NCBI RefSeq assembly: GCF_051014445.1
Contig: NC_135146.1
Span: 4,960,001 to 5,024,000 of the forward strand
Source: Colletes latitarsis
Taxonomy: Eukaryota > Arthropoda > Insecta > Hymenoptera > Colletidae
Direction: 5' to 3'
DNA length: 64,000 nt
Both the position numbers and the translations under genes were made by a program. This document shows positions 12,533 through 24,260 of this stretch, piece by piece (the stretch's first letter is position 1; the number at the start of each line of letters is the position of its first letter). Below the pieces are notes generated by a model that was given only the letters and a program-made list of their open reading frames with translations, was not told the DNA's origin and did not search any database.

Positions 12533-15500
12533 CCAGCGAGTCACAGCCCAAATCATAAACCATATACGAAAATAGAAGTTTAGGAATGATTTGGATTAAA
12601 ATACGACAAACAAATTATTGTAAATATATCTGTATCTATTGTGCAACAGTAACAAAATAAATGAATATTGCTTAACATAAAAAATGTTTATTCTGCCTCC
12701 GTATTCCCTCCGTCTTCGATGTTAGTCCTGTCGTCGCTATTTGCCGTTTTCGCTATCAGCCCCGCCTACGTTATTCACCCCTCCTTACTCTATTCGCCCC
12801 GTCCCCCTATTCAGCCCGTTTTCGTTGTTCGCCTCGTCTTCGTCAATCGCCCCGTCCCCCTATTTGGCCCGTTTACGCTGGCCACAACGTCCCTTGTTCG
12901 CCCCGACCCCTTATTCGGCCCGTTTTCACAGGTCGCCCCGTCCCCCAATTCAGCCCGTTTTCGCTGGTTGCCTCGTATTCCTTATTACCCACGCCTCTAC
13001 TATTCGCCCATTTTCGTTGTTGGCCCCTTCTTTGACACTCGCCACGTCACCCTTTCCCGACCGTTTACGCTGGTCGCCTCGTCTTCCTTATTCGCCTCGT
13101 TTTTACCATTTGCCTCGTCCCCTTACTCGGCCCCTTATCGCTGGTCGCTCCGTCCCCCTATTCGGCCCGTTTTCGCTGCTCGCTCCGTCCCCCTATACTA
13201 CCCGTTTTCTCTGGGCACCTCGAATTCCTCATTTCCCGCGTCATTTGTATTCGCCCTATTTTCGTTGTTCGCCCCTTCTTGGACATTGGCCCCGTCACCT
13301 TTTCCGGCCTGTTCACGCTGGTCGCCCCGTCTTGCTTATTCGCCCCGTTTTTACCATTTGTCCCGCCCCCCTATTCGGCCCGTTTTCGCTAGTCGCCCCG
13401 TCCCCCTATTCGATCCATTTTCGCCGGTCGCCCCGTCGCCCTATTCGGCCCGTTTTCTTCGTTCGCCCCGTCCCCCTATTTGGCCCGTTATCGCTGGTCC
13501 GCCGTCATTCCAATACAACCCCTTCTCATCGTTCGCCCCGTCTTCGACATTCGCCCCGACCCCATATTGGGCCCATTTTCGCCGTTTGTCCCGTCATCGA
13601 CATTCGCCATGTCCCCCTATTTGGCCCGTTATCGCTGGTCCCCCCGTCGTTCCTATTCACCCCATTCTCGTCGTTCGCCCCGTCTTAGGCATTCGCCCCG
13701 TCCCCGCATATTGGGCCCGCTTTCGCTGGTCGCCCCGTCCCCCTATTGGGCCCGTTATCGCTGGTCCGCCGTCATTCCAATGCACCCCATTCTCGTCGTT
13801 CGCCCCGACTTCGACATTTGCCCCGTCCTCATATTGGGCCCGTTTTCGCTGGTCGCCACGTCCCCCTATTCGGCCCGTTATCGCTGGTCGCCCCGTCATT
13901 CCTATTCACCCCCTTTTCGTCGTTCGCCCCGTCTTCGACATTCATCCCGTCTCCGTATTCGGACCGTGTTCGCTGGTTGCCCCGTCATTTCTATTTTCCC
14001 CGTTTTCGTTGTTTCGTTGTTCGCCCCGTCTTCGTGATTCGCCCCGTCCCCCTATTCGGCCCGCTTTCGCTGGTCGCCCCGTCCCCCTATTCGGCCCGTT
14101 TTCGCTGGTCGCCACGTCCCCCTATTCGGCCCGTTATCGCTGGTCGCCCCGTCATTCCTATTCACCCCCTTTTCGTCGTTCGCCCCGTCTTCGACATTCA
14201 TCCCGTCTCCGTATTCGGACCGTGTTCGCTTGTTGCCCCGTCATTTCTATTTTCCCCGTTTTCGTTGTTTCGTTGTTCGCCCCGTCTTCGTGATTCGCCC
14301 CGTCCCCCTATTCGGCCCGCTTTCGCTGGTCGCCCCGTTCCCCTATTCGGCCCGTTTTCGCTGGTCGCACCGTCCCCCTATTCTACCCGTTTTCTCTGGG
14401 CGCCCCGAATTCCTCATTCCCCGCGTCATTCGTATTCGCTCTATTTTCGTTGTTCGCCTCTACTTGGACATTCGCCCCGTCACCCTTTCCGGCCCGTTTA
14501 CGCTGGTCGCCCCGTCTTGCTTATTCGCCCCGTTTTTACCATTTGCCCCGTCCCCCTATTCGGCCCGTTTTCTCTGGTCGCCACGTTCCCCTATTCGACC
14601 CGTTTTCGCTGGTCGCCTCGCCCCCCTATTCGGCCCGATTTCGCTGTTCGTCCCTCATTCCCATTTGTCCCGATAACGATATTTGCCCCGTTCCTGTATT
14701 CGGTCCGATTACGCTGGTCACCCGTCCCTTGTACTCCCCGACCCCATATTTGTCCCGTTTTCGCTGGTCTTCCTGCCTTCCTTATTCGCCCCGTTATTGC
14801 CAATTGTCTGGCCCCCATTTGTCCCGTTATTGCCATTCGCCCCGTTTCCCGATTCGGCCCTTTTTTCGCTGGTCGCCCCCTCATTCCTATTTGCCGCGTT
14901 GTCGTCGTTCGCCCCGTCTCCGTATTCGGCCCGTTTTCGCTGGTCGCCCCGTATTCCTTATTCCCCAGGTAACTAGTATTCGCCGTACTTTCGTTGTTCG
15001 CCCCTTCTTGGACATTCGCCCCGTCACCCTCCTCGGGCCGTTTACGCTGGTCGCCCCGTCATGTTTATTTGCCCCGTTTTTACCATTTGCCCCGACTGCA
15101 TATTCGGCCCGTTTAGGCTGGCCGCCCCATTTTTACCATTTGCTCCGTCTCCCTATTCGGCCCGTTTTCGCTAGTCGCCCCGTCCCCCTATTCGATCCAT
15201 TTTCGCCGGTCGCCCCGACCCCCTATTCGGCCCGTTTTCTTCGTTCGCCCCGTCCCCCTATTTGGCCCGTCATTGCTGGTCCGCCGTCATTCCAATACAC
15301 CCCCTTCTCATCGTTCGCCCCGTCTGCGACATTCGCCCCGACCCCATATTGGGCCCATTTTCGCCGTTCGTCCCGTCATCGACATTCGCCCCGTCCCCCT
15401 ATTCGGCCCGTTTACGCTGTTCGCCTCGTTTTCCTTATTCGCCCCGTTTTTACCATTTGCCCCGTCCCCCAATTCGGCCTGTTTTCGCAGGTCGCCCCGT

Positions 15501-18500
15501 CATACCTATTCACCCCATTTTCGTTGTTCGCTCCGTCCCCCTATTTGGCCCGTTATCGCTGGTCCGCCGTCATTCCAATTCACCCCCTTCTCATCGTTCG
15601 CCCCGTCTTCGACATTCGCCCCGACCCCATGTTGGGCCCATTTTCGCCGTTCGTCCCGTCATCGACATTCGCCCGGTCCCCCTATTTGGCCCGTTTACGC
15701 TGTTCGCCTCGTTTTCCTTATTCGCCCTGTTTTTACCATTTTCCCCGTCTCCCTATTCGGCCAGTTGTCGCTGGTCGCCCCATATTCCAATTTGCCCCGT
15801 TGTCGATCTACGCCCCGTTCCTCTATTCGGCCCGTCTTCGCTCGTCGCCCCGTCCCCCTATTCGGCCAGTTTTCGCTGGTCGCCCCATAATCCAATTTGC
15901 CCCGTTGTCGATCTTCGCCCCGTTCCTCTATTCGGCCCGTCTTCGCTCGTCGCCCCGTCCCCCTATTCGGCCCGCTTTCGCTGGTCTCCTGTCCCCCTAT
16001 TCGGCCCGCTTTCGCTGGTCTCCCGTCCCCCTATTTGGCCCGTTATCGCTGGTCCGCCGTCATTCCAATTCACCCCCTTCTCATCGTTCGCCCCGTCTTC
16101 GACATTCGCCCCGACCCCATGTTGGGCCCATTTTCGCCGTTCGTCCCGTCATCGACATTCGCCCGGTCCCCCTATTCGGCCCGTTTACGCTGTTCGCCTC
16201 GTTTTCCTTATTCGCCCTGTTTTTACCATTTTCCCCGTCTCCCTATTCGGCCAGTTGTCGCTGGTCGCCCCATATTCCAATTTGCCCCGTTGTCGATCTT
16301 CGCCCCGTTCCTCTATTCGGCCCGTCTTCGCTCGTCGCCCCGTCCCCCTATTCGGCCCGCTTTCGCTGGTCTCCTGTCCCCCTATTCGGCCCGCTTTCGC
16401 TGGTCTCCCGTCCCCCTATTCGGCCCGTTTTCGCTGGTTGCCGCGTCCCCATATTCGATCCGTCTTCGCTGGTCGTCCCGTCCCCTTGTTCGGTCCGTTT
16501 TCGCCGGTCGCCCGGTCTTCCTTATTCGCCACGTTTTCGATGTTCTCCACGTCCCCCTATTTGGCCCGTTATCGCTGGTCCGCCGTCATTCCAATTCACC
16601 CGCTTCTCATCGTTCGCCCCGTCTTCGACTTTCGCCCCGACCCCATATTGGGCCCATTTTCGCCGTTTGTCCCGTCATCGACATTCGCCCCGCCCCCCTA
16701 TTCGGCCCGTTTACGCTGTTCGCCTCGTTTTCCTTATTTGCCCCGTTTTTACCATTTTCCCCGTCTCCCTATTCGGCCAGTTTTCGCTGGTCGCCCCATA
16801 TTCCAATTTGCCCCGTTGTCGATGTTCGCCCCGTTCCCCTATTCGGCCCGTCTTCGCTCGTCGCCCCGTCATACCTATTCACCCCCTTTCCGTCGTAAGC
16901 CCCGTCTTCGACATTCGTCCCGTCTCCGTATTCGGACCGTGTTCTCTGGCTGCCCCGTCATTCCTATTTTCCCCGTTTTCGTTGTTTCGTTGTACGCCCC
17001 GTCTTCGTAATTCGTCCCGTCCACCTACTTGGCCTGCTTTCGCTGGTCGCCCCGTCCCCCTATTCGGCCCGTCTTCGCTGCTCGCTCCATCCCCCTATTC
17101 TACCCGTTTTCTCGGGTCACCCCGAATTCCTCATGCCACGCGTCATCTGTATTCGCCCTATTTTCGTTGGTCGCCTCTTCTTGACAGTTGGCCCCGTCAC
17201 CTTTTCCGGCCCGTTCACGCTGGTCGCATTGTCTTGCTTACTCGTCCCGTTTAAACATTTGCCCCGTCCCCCTATTCGGCCCGTCTTCGCTCGTCGCCAT
17301 GTACCCCTATTTGGCCCGTTATCGCTGGTCCCCCCGTCGTTCCTATTCACCCCATTCTCGTCGTTCGCCCGTCTTAGGCATTCGCCCCGTCCCCGCATAT
17401 TGGGCCCGCTTTCGCTGGTCGCCCCGTCCCCCTATTGGACCCGTTATCGCTGGTCCGCCGTCATTCCAATGCACCCCATTCTCGTCGTTCGCCCCGACTT
17501 CGACATTTGCCCCGTCCCCATATTGGGCCCGTTTTCGCTGGTCGCCACGTCCCCCTATTCGGCCCGTTATCGCTGGTCGCCCCGTCATTCCTATTCACCC
17601 CCTTTTCGTCGTTCGCCCCGTCTTCGACATTCATCCCGTCTCCGTATTCGGACCGTGTTCGCTGGTTGCCCCGTCATTTCTATTTTCCCCGTTTTCGTTG
17701 TTTCGTTGTTCGCCCCGTCTTCGTGATTCGCCCCGTCCCCCTATTCGGCCCGCTTTCGCTGGTCGCCCCGTCCCCCTATTCGGCCCGTTTTCGCTGGTCG
17801 CCCCGTCTTCCTCATTCGGCCCGTTATTGCCATTCGCCGTGTCCCCCAATTCAGCCCGTTTTCGCTGGTCGCCCCGTATCCCTTATGACCCACGCTACTA
17901 CTATTCGCCCTGTTTTCGTTGTTCGCCCATTCTTTGACAGTCGCCACGTCACCCTTTCCCGCCCGTTTACGCTGGTCGCCTCGTCTTCCTTATTCGCCCC
18001 GTTTCGTTGTTCGCCCCGTCTTCGTGATTCGCCCCGTCCCCCTATTCGGCCCGCTTTCGCTGGTCGCCCCGTTCCCCTATTCGGTCCGTTTTTGTTGATT
18101 GCCCCGCCTCCTATTCTACTCGTTTGCTCTGGACGCCCCGCATTCCTTATTCCCCACGTCCTTCCTATTCGCCCTATTTTCATTGTTCGCCCCTTCTTCG
18201 ACATTCGCTCCGTCACCCTATTCGGTCCGTTTTCGTTTTTCGCCCCGTCCCCCTATTTGACCCGTTTTCGCTGGTCGTCTCGTATTCCTTATCCCCCATG
18301 TCATTCCTATACGCCCTATTTTCGTTGTTCGTCCCTTCTTGGACACTCGCCCCGTCACCCAATTTGGCTCGTTTTCGGTGGTCACCCCGTCCTCTTATTC
18401 GGCCCGTTGTCGTTGTTCGCCCCGTCCTCTATTCGACCCGTCTTCGCTGGTCGTCCTGTATTCCTTGTTCCACACGACTTAACTATTCACTACATTTTCG

Positions 18501-19047
18501 TTGTTCGCTCCGTCTTCGACATTTGGCCCGTATTCGCTAGTCGCCCCGTCCCTCTATTCGACCCGTTTTCGCCGGTCGCCCCATATTCCTTATTCCCTAC
18601 CTCATTCCCATTCGTCCTATTTTCGTTGTTCGCCCCTTCTTGGACATTCGCCCCGTCGCCCTTTCCGGCCCGTTTACGCTGGTTGCCCCGTCTTCCTTAT
18701 TCGGCCCGTTTTCGCTAGTCGCCCCGTCCCCCTATTCGATCCGTTTTCGCCTGTTGCCCCGTCCCCCTATTCGGCCCGTTTTCGTCGTTCGCCTCGTCCC
18801 CCTATTTGGCCCGTTATCGTTGGTCCGCCGTCATTCCAATTCACTCCCTTCTCATCGTTCGCCCCGTCTTTGACATTCGCCCCGACCCCATATTGGGTCC
18901 ATTTTCGCCGTTCGTCCCGTCTTCGACATTCGCCCCGTCCCCCTATTCGGCCCGTTTACGCTGTTCGCCTCGTTTTCCTTATTCGCCCCGTTTTTACCAT
19001 TTGCCCCGTCCCCCAATTCGGCCTGTTTTCGCAGGGCACCCCGTCAT

Positions 19048-19245
19048 GTGGTGCGCGCCATGCTCGGCAGCGAGAGGAAGTGGAGGGCCGTGGCCTCCTT
19101 CTGCGAGACCGTAATGCTGCAAAAGGAGGCCGCGGGAAGGGAGCGCGAGCTTCAGCGGCGCGCTGAGGCTCGCGCTAGTATGGTGGCGCGAGGGCGTCGC
19201 CTGGGCGCCAGGCGTCGCGGGCGGCGGCCTTTGCGCGGCGGATGA
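19048..19245 (+). pseudogene. R1-like ORF2, C-terminal end
   Basis: About 65 codons that read VRAMLGSERKWRAVASFC, then ETVMLQKEAAGRERELQRR and a basic Arg-rich terminus, ending at TGA 19243-19245. The Val-x-Ala-Met-Leu / Trp-Arg-Ala-Val-x-x-Phe-Cys block followed by a charged helix is what I know from the extreme C-terminus of R1-clade ORF2 proteins, downstream of reverse transcriptase and the zinc knuckle. All enzymatic domains are missing through 5' truncation during target-primed reverse transcription. No start is assigned because the fragment begins inside the gene. Confidence 0.75.
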
Positions 19246-19760
19246 CCCTGGCTGGGAGGGGGGCCCTGAGGGGAGCCTCCTCCCGCCAGGCGGCGATGGG
19301 TCGGACCGGGTGGGTCCGGTCCACGGGGAGGCACCCTCGGTGGCCTGGAGCGGCCATCAGCTCCCGGCCGCCGAGGGGTAGAAACGGGGTCGCAGGCGGT
19401 TGCGGGTTGGGGCTCGCAGCCCGCCACTAAATGCGGCCCCGGGACGGATGGCGGCGGGATGGAGTGGCCCCGTCCCGCCGCTATGAGACAGTGTGTCTAC
19501 CGGGGGGACCGTTTGTCGCCCCCGGGGATGGGCGCAAAGCGCGGGCACGGGGAGGATACCGGAAGAATGCTTCGAGCGATTCCCGGTATCCTCCCAAATC
19601 GTGCGGAAGGGTCACCGTGGTGTTTTTAGTGGGTAGGTCCCGCGCCCGTCGTTCTACGGGCGCGGGGAATCCCACACAACCCTCCCGCCTCTCCCCAAAG
19701 AGGTGGGAGGGAGTCTTTCGAAGATTTTCCCCACGACAAAAAAAAAAAAAAAAAAAAAAA
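19048..19760 (+). mobile_element. R1-clade-like non-LTR retrotransposon, 5'-truncated copy with poly(A) and TSD
   Basis: Inserted in satellite B. The 14-bp sequence before it (19034-19047, ending CCCCGTCAT) is repeated after the poly(A) (19761-19774) with two mismatches, a target-site duplication. The uninterrupted satellite version is at about 15488. It carries the last codons of ORF2 (19048-19245), a GC-rich 3' untranslated region with several hairpin-like G/C blocks, CCCCACGAC and an A23 tail (19738-19760). Same family as 9166-9808 and 22810-23091. Confidence 0.9.
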
Positions 19761-20692
19761 GGTCGCCCCGTCATACCTATTCACCCCATTTTCGTTGTTC
19801 GCTCCGTCTTCGACATCCGCGCCGTTTTCACTGGTCGCCCCGTCCCCCTATTCAGCCCGTTTTCGCTGCCCGCCCTGTCATTCCCATTCACCCCATTTTC
19901 GTTGTTCGCCCCGTCCCCCTATTCGGCCCGTTTTCGCTGGTCGCCCTGTATTCCTTATTCCCCACGTTACTTCTATTCACCCAATTTTCGTTGTTCGCCC
20001 CGTTTTGGCATTCGCCCCGTCCCCATATTCGGACCAATTACGCTGGTCACCCCGTCCCTTGTTCGCCCCGACCCCTTGTTTGGCTTGTTTGCGCTGGTCG
20101 CTCCGTCTTCCTTATTCGCCCCGTTATTGCCATTCGTCCGGCCCGCTATTTGTCCCGTTATTGCCATTCGCCCCGTCCCCATATTCGGCCCGTTTTCGCT
20201 GGGCGCCCTGTCCCCCTATTCGTCCCGTTTTCGCTGTTTGCCCCGTCATACCTATTCACCCCCTTTTCGTCGTTCGCCCTGTCTTCGACATTCGCCCCGT
20301 ACCCCTATTCGGCCCGTTTTCGTTGGTCACCCCGTCCCCCTATTCGGCCCGTTTTCGTTGGACGCCCTGTCCCCGTATTCGATCCGTTTTCGCTGGTTGC
20401 CCCGTCTTCGATATTCGCCCCATCTCCTTATCCAGCCTGTTATCGCTGGTCGCCCCGACCACCTATACGGCCGTTTTCGCTGGTGGGCCCGTCCCCCTTT
20501 TCGGCCCGTTACCGCTAGACGCCCCGTCCCCTTATTCGGCCCGTTTTCGCTGGTCGCCCCAACCCGCTATTCGGCCCGGGTTCGCCGGTCGCCCCGTACC
20601 CCTTTTCGGCCCGTTTTCGTTGATCGCCCCGTCATTCCGATTTGCTTCGTTTTCGTTGTTCGCCCCGTTTTTGGCGTTCGCGTCGCTGGTGA

Positions 20693-21120
20693 CGACCGCA
20701 GAGGTCGTATTACTCGGAGCTGCAGTTCATCTGAAATTAGATCCTCGGTTTGACTCGGGGATATTAATCGGATTGCCCCGGTTCGGTTCTGGTATGTTAT
20801 AATTAGAGTCCGTATGCGGGTCGTCGTACATATTAAAATTAAAATTAATGGGGTTGGTGGCCCTATTGCAGTACCTTCTACTACTGTTATTTTTAGTCAG
20901 GTACTTAAAATTGTTATTAGGATTTGGGCCTTTGTCCATGTTTCGGCTCTGTTCCGCCTCCACGGAAAGATCGACCGATCTCGCGCTGCCAGGGTTCGTT
21001 CCGTCTCTTCCCGTCGTTTTCTGCCCCCCCCCCCCCCCCCCGGCACGGGAGTCCGTAGACCTGGCCTTTCTCCCTCAGGGGCTGTGTCCGGAAATCGTCG
21101 GCTGCAGTACGGGGCGTAGC
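20693..21120 (-). mobile_element. Utopia-like element, internal 5' fragment (second copy)
   Basis: On the minus strand this matches about 26740-27130 of the longer element: both contain the words VEAERGRN / MEAEQSRN, RYC(D/N)RAT(S/N)PINFN and SNRGS in the same order, and the nucleotide match covers GACCGCAGAGG at the left edge to the GCCTCCACGG block. It includes a C-run at about 21024-21040. Both ends are abrupt: left against satellite B, right against an R1-like 5' leader. It adds independent support that the PINFN-containing segment belongs to the element. Confidence 0.75.
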
Positions 21121-21462
21121 GACCCCGAGGTACCTGATGCTATTCACACCATAAGCCTCCTGTTGGTCGTCACAACAACCCATTCCCAATTCCTTCTTTG
21201 GTTTTGTGAATGGTCCGTGACGGCAAGAGGTACGGGGGCCTTGGCTTAACCGCCCGGGCCGCGAGTATTGCGACTCTATAAAATCGCCTCCAATCTTAAG
21301 CTATGGTGCGTGGCGATGGGATGCATGGTTGGGGGAAAAGGCCCAATCCCAAGCGACCACCTGTGGGGGCACCTGCCGAACCCCCGGAGTATTAGGCTTA
21401 CCCGGATAAAGCGGCTCTGCCTGGGTGGACCTTTATTTTCGACCTACGCGTGGGGACAGTAT

Positions 21463-22135
21463 GGCTTTTCTAACTAAAACGGGGATGGGACGGGATAGTT
21501 CGGTGAGGGAGGACGAAGACGGAGTTGGGGCTAGGGTGACGGCGCTAGCGCCTCACTCAGCACCTAGCCCGGCTTCGTGGAGGGTGGAGGAGGACGTCCA
21601 GACTGCGTCAGTCTCGTCTTTCTCCTCCACCAGGAGCCACATAGGCTCCAAGAGGAAGCGGACGGGGCAGGCCGTCGACGGAGTGGGCAGGGCAATGAGC
21701 CCTGTTGTTATGCTCAGTTGCCTCAGGGACGAGGTCACTGTGTAGATATCCGAGAGGATCTCCTCGTGTCTGAGGTGAGTGGAGAAGGTGGCCGCATCCT
21801 GCTCCTTTAAGACACAGAAGAGCGGCGACGCAGAGGCCCTGAGGGAGGCTGCGCAGAAGATGAGGGAGGCGGCGCAGGAGCTGACCGGGCGGAACGCCCG
21901 TCTGCAGCTCCTGTTGGGGGTGGGGTGGCGGGGGAGGAGGAGGGCAGAGGCGCGGTGGAGTAGCGTGGCCCTCCCTCCCATCCTCCCTCCTCCTCCGTCG
22001 CGCCCCCCGGCGGTAGTAAACAAGCGGAGTGCGGCGGTGGTGGTGCGGGGCCATACGGGCCCTTCCACCCGCACTCCGTCCGTGCAAAGTTCCCTGTCCT
22101 CCTCAGAGGATAAACTTCTGAGGAGGATTGGATAA
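21463..22135 (+). pseudogene. R1-like ORF1 (gag-like), frameshifted
   Basis: ATG at 21463 opens MAFLTKTGMGRD, followed by a Ser/Thr/charged region, and meets TAG at 21743. A second frame then carries KTQKSGDAEALREAAQKM and REAAQELTGRNARLQ, an amphipathic alanine-rich helix of the kind found in ORF1 proteins of R1-clade elements, and ends at 22135. Together they look like one ORF1 split by a frameshift near 21740-21780. The CCHC zinc knuckles expected near an ORF1 C-terminus are absent, so the gene is also truncated. ORF1 proteins bind element RNA and deliver it to the target. The shadow frame on the opposite strand (21553-22308) is not a gene. Confidence 0.6.
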
Positions 22136-22273
22136 ATGATAGAGCGAAAGTTGGCCGCCTTCCGGGATGAACTCCTCCCCGGAAGAGCGGTCAGTAGGAA
22201 GGCTGTGCATCCCCGATCTGTGCCGGTACAGTCGGGGAAGGCGAAAGAGGGTTGAGCCAAGGCTCCGCCCACC

Positions 22274-22807
22274 GTGGCCACTCCGGGGCAGCGGGTCGCA
22301 GCCTCCAAGAGTCCAAGAGTCCAAGTGTGTTACGCAGATGACACACTGGTGCTGGCCGTCGGGGCTCAGTGGGGGAGGGCCAAACGCCTCGCCGAGGAGG
22401 GGGCGCAACGCGTCGTCGACCGGATCAGGGGGATGGGGATGACGGTGGCGGTCCATAAGACCGAGGTGATAGCGTTCCATTCACCTCTGCAGGATCCGCC
22501 ACCCCCTCTGATCCGGGTGGGTGGGGATGATATCGAGGTGAAGGCCCGGATGAGGTATCTGGGGCTGATCCTCGATAGCTACTGGCGCTTCGAGGAGCAT
22601 TTCCGCTGCCTGGTTCCCCGGTTGGAGAGGATGGTCTCGGCTTTAGGCCGGATCATCCCCAACCTGGGGGGCCCAGCGGGACGAGTTCGCCGCCTCTATG
22701 TGGCAATGGTTCAGTCGGTGGCCCTATACGGGGCCTCCGTCTGGGCGGACGACCTGGCGGCCTCCCGGCGCAGCATGACGATGCGCGTGGATGCCGCCCA
22801 TTAACCT
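22274..22807 (+). pseudogene. R1-like reverse transcriptase fragment
   Basis: Retains the catalytic palm motif: CYADDTLVLAVG with YADD at 22331-22342, then RLAEEGAQRVVDRIRGMG, AVHKTEVIAFH, a thumb region MRYLGLILDSYWRFEEHF and GRIIPNLGGPAGRVRRLY, and VQSVALYGASVWADDL. This order is the palm-to-thumb part of an R1-clade ORF2. The N-terminal fingers, including the GxPQGSxLGP-type block, are gone and the upstream ATG at 22274 is not a natural start. The frame runs out at about 22804 in a short tail (TMRVDAAH) where sequence jumps to the 3' untranslated region. Non-functional. Confidence 0.85.
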
Positions 22808-23097
22808 CCTCGCGCGGTCGCTCGCGGTGCTGTATCGTCACCGTTGTGCGCCCATCCACGGGGGGACAAAGAGGGTCCCCCCGGCTGTCACGCTATCTCA
22901 TGGCGGCAGGACGAGGTCACTCCGTCCCGCTGCCATCCGTCTCGGGGCTGCGTTTAGTGGCGGCTGCGAGCTCTAACTCGCAACCGCCCGCGACCCCATT
23001 TCTACCCCTCGGCGGCTGGTGGCTCATGGACGCACCATGCCACCGAGTGTGTCTCCCCTAGCGCCGGACTCGAATTGGAGGGCAGTTCCACCCCCAT

Positions 23098-23241
23098 CAT
23101 CCTGGCGGCACTGCAATGCCAGGCTGACTCACGACAGAGGTGGATCAGGCTTCAATTGGTCCGTCAATTTCCAAAAATCAGATTAATATTCTGACTCCCC
23201 AATGGGGAGTGTATCAGATATTAAGCTGATAAGAACAGATA
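23098..23241 (-). pseudogene. U2 snRNA gene, 3' portion left of a Utopia-like insertion
   Basis: Reads on minus as U2 from TATCTGTTCTTATCAGCTTAA through the ACTCCCC stem-loop, the Sm-type GATTTTTGGA region, CCACCTCTGTCG and the terminal stem CCTGGCATTGCAGTGCCGCCAGG-like hairpin. The 5' end of U2 (ATCGCTTCTCGG... to GTAG) is missing: sequence switches at 23241/23242 to the 3' end of the Utopia-like element, at the GTAG|TATCTG position. It differs from the second U2 copy (30590) at several bases, for example AATTGAAGCC versus GTTGGGGCTT. Its other end meets an R1-like 3' fragment. Confidence 0.88.
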
Positions 23242-23515
23242 ACAGCGTTTATTTTCAAATAATGTTTCCCCGGAGCCAAGGCCCCGGAGATTAGGTACAG
23301 ATGTATACATCAGAATTTACTAAAATTACGTTAAATCATAATTCACAAAGGGCGCAGGGACATTCCCCCTACGCCCTTGCAGTCATAACACATTAACACT
23401 TTATGTTCACGCTAGGCGTCCAATTGATGCTTCTGTCTCATGCATCCCGTCGCTCCGCTGGCGGGTTAACACATATATGTATATATATAAAATGTAAGCA
23501 ACAGTATTATATCTA

Positions 23516-23572
23516 ATAAATAAATAAATAACTATATAAATAAATAAATAAATAAATAAAAAAACAAGAAAA
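23516..23572. repeat. AAAT-type simple repeat
   Basis: Tandem TAAA/AATA tetranucleotides inside the 3' untranslated region of the Utopia-like element; the surrounding 23455-23660 is AT-rich low complexity. Confidence 0.9.
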
Positions 23573-23765
23573 TATAAAAAAAAGGTAAAATAAATAGATA
23601 AACACAACAGTATCAAAGCAACAAAGAAAAAGAACAAAAGGTATAAAATATAACAGTTCGTCGGTGTATAGGGCTGCAATAATACCTAATAGAGAGAAGC
23701 AGTAAGAATGAATTGAGAATAAGCGATTAGAAGGAAAGAAAGAACAGGGTTACAGAGGACGCCTG

Positions 23766-24260
23766 CTATTCGTCCTCTTGAGCACGGAGCATGTTATTCA
23801 TTCCGGCCCCTCGTCCCGCTCGGTTCTCTTGGAAATTGGTCATTCTTGTCGGCGCCGCCGTGTCCTGGTTGGCTTCAGGCGCCGCGGTTGGGGCAGGGTA
23901 CTGCCGAATCCCGGAAACGTGCTTCACGTAGATGTCCCTGGACCAGGCTATGGTCTCCGAAACCATGAGTCGTCTCATGGTCCTCGCGTAGAACCACGAG
24001 ACGCGCAGCGTTTTTAAGAGGGCCTCGTTCTCCGGGCGCCAGGCGCCCAGGGCCCCGACGATGAACGCGTCCACGTGGACGGTGTAGCCGCGCCGGTGGA
24101 GGGCACACCCTATGGGCGCGTATTTGCGCAACTTCTCCGACCAGGTGAACGGATCGTGACGGCTCATGCGTCACGACTTTGTCAGGACACAAGGCCGTCA
24201 GTTCGTCAGGGACACCCGGGACACGCCGGTAAACCCGGAGGTCGCCCGGAAGACGGATCG
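23766..24260 (-). pseudogene. Utopia-like ORF, C-terminal RLE part (core deleted)
   Basis: The C-terminal frame reads DPFTWSEKLRKYAPIGCALH, then YTVHVDAFIVGALGAW, LRVSWFYARTMRRLMVSE and WSRDIYVKHVSGIRQY before a stop at 23766. This pattern (SEKxxKY, a hydrophobic strand ending in LG, WSRDIYxxH) is the distal half of restriction-like endonuclease domains in R2/NeSL/Utopia-type elements, which nick the target strand for primed reverse transcription. Just upstream, CPDKVVTHEPSR in the RT frame should continue to a strand of the form VDVxVPFE carrying a catalytic Asp; instead the frames jump at about 24155-24165. The expected catalytic segment is therefore missing and this copy should not cut DNA. 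Domain identification is family knowledge; loss of the segment is read directly. Confidence 0.75.

Larger units (their letters stand above)
12690..20692. repeat. Satellite B: 35-bp C-rich minisatellite, ~8 kb
   Basis: About 200 copies of a 35-bp unit with core words CCCCGTCCCCCTATTC and GTTTTCGCTGGTCG, interrupted once by an R1-like insertion (19048-19760). The unit contains no TAA, TAG or TGA on plus in any frame, and 35 is not a multiple of 3, so three units (105 bp) translate as a 35-residue period cycling three frames (segments like RPVPLFGPFSLV, SPRPPIRPVFAG, APSPYSARFRW). This explains plus-strand ORFs of up to 934 codons without selection. Several multi-unit blocks are duplicated: the block with the CATTTCTATTTTCCCC variant appears near 13920, 14170 and 17610, and weaker near 16900. 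I regard it as non-coding. Confidence 0.93.
21121..23091 (+). mobile_element. R1-clade-like non-LTR retrotransposon, internally deleted
   Basis: Plus-strand copy with a probable 5' leader (about 21121-21462), ORF1 remnant (21463-22135), a reverse-transcriptase fragment (about 22274-22807) and a 3' untranslated segment (about 22810-23091) that matches the 3' ends of the copies at 9166 and 19048. The endonuclease and the N-terminal half of RT are deleted between ORF1 and RT; RNase H-like/C-terminal sequences are deleted between RT and the 3' region. No poly(A); its right end joins a U2 snRNA fragment. The exact 5' boundary is uncertain. Confidence 0.75.

Noticed and set aside
12668..20753. Long plus-strand ORFs (up to 934 codons) in several frames as Pro/Arg-rich protein genes
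   Set aside because: They follow from a stop-free 35-bp repeat in all frames; frames overlap each other, have no start context, and one runs through the R1 insertion edge.
21553..22480. Minus-strand ORFs (251 and 125 codons) opposite the R1-like copy
   Set aside because: Antisense shadows of ORF1 and RT; plus strand carries YADD and other RT motifs.
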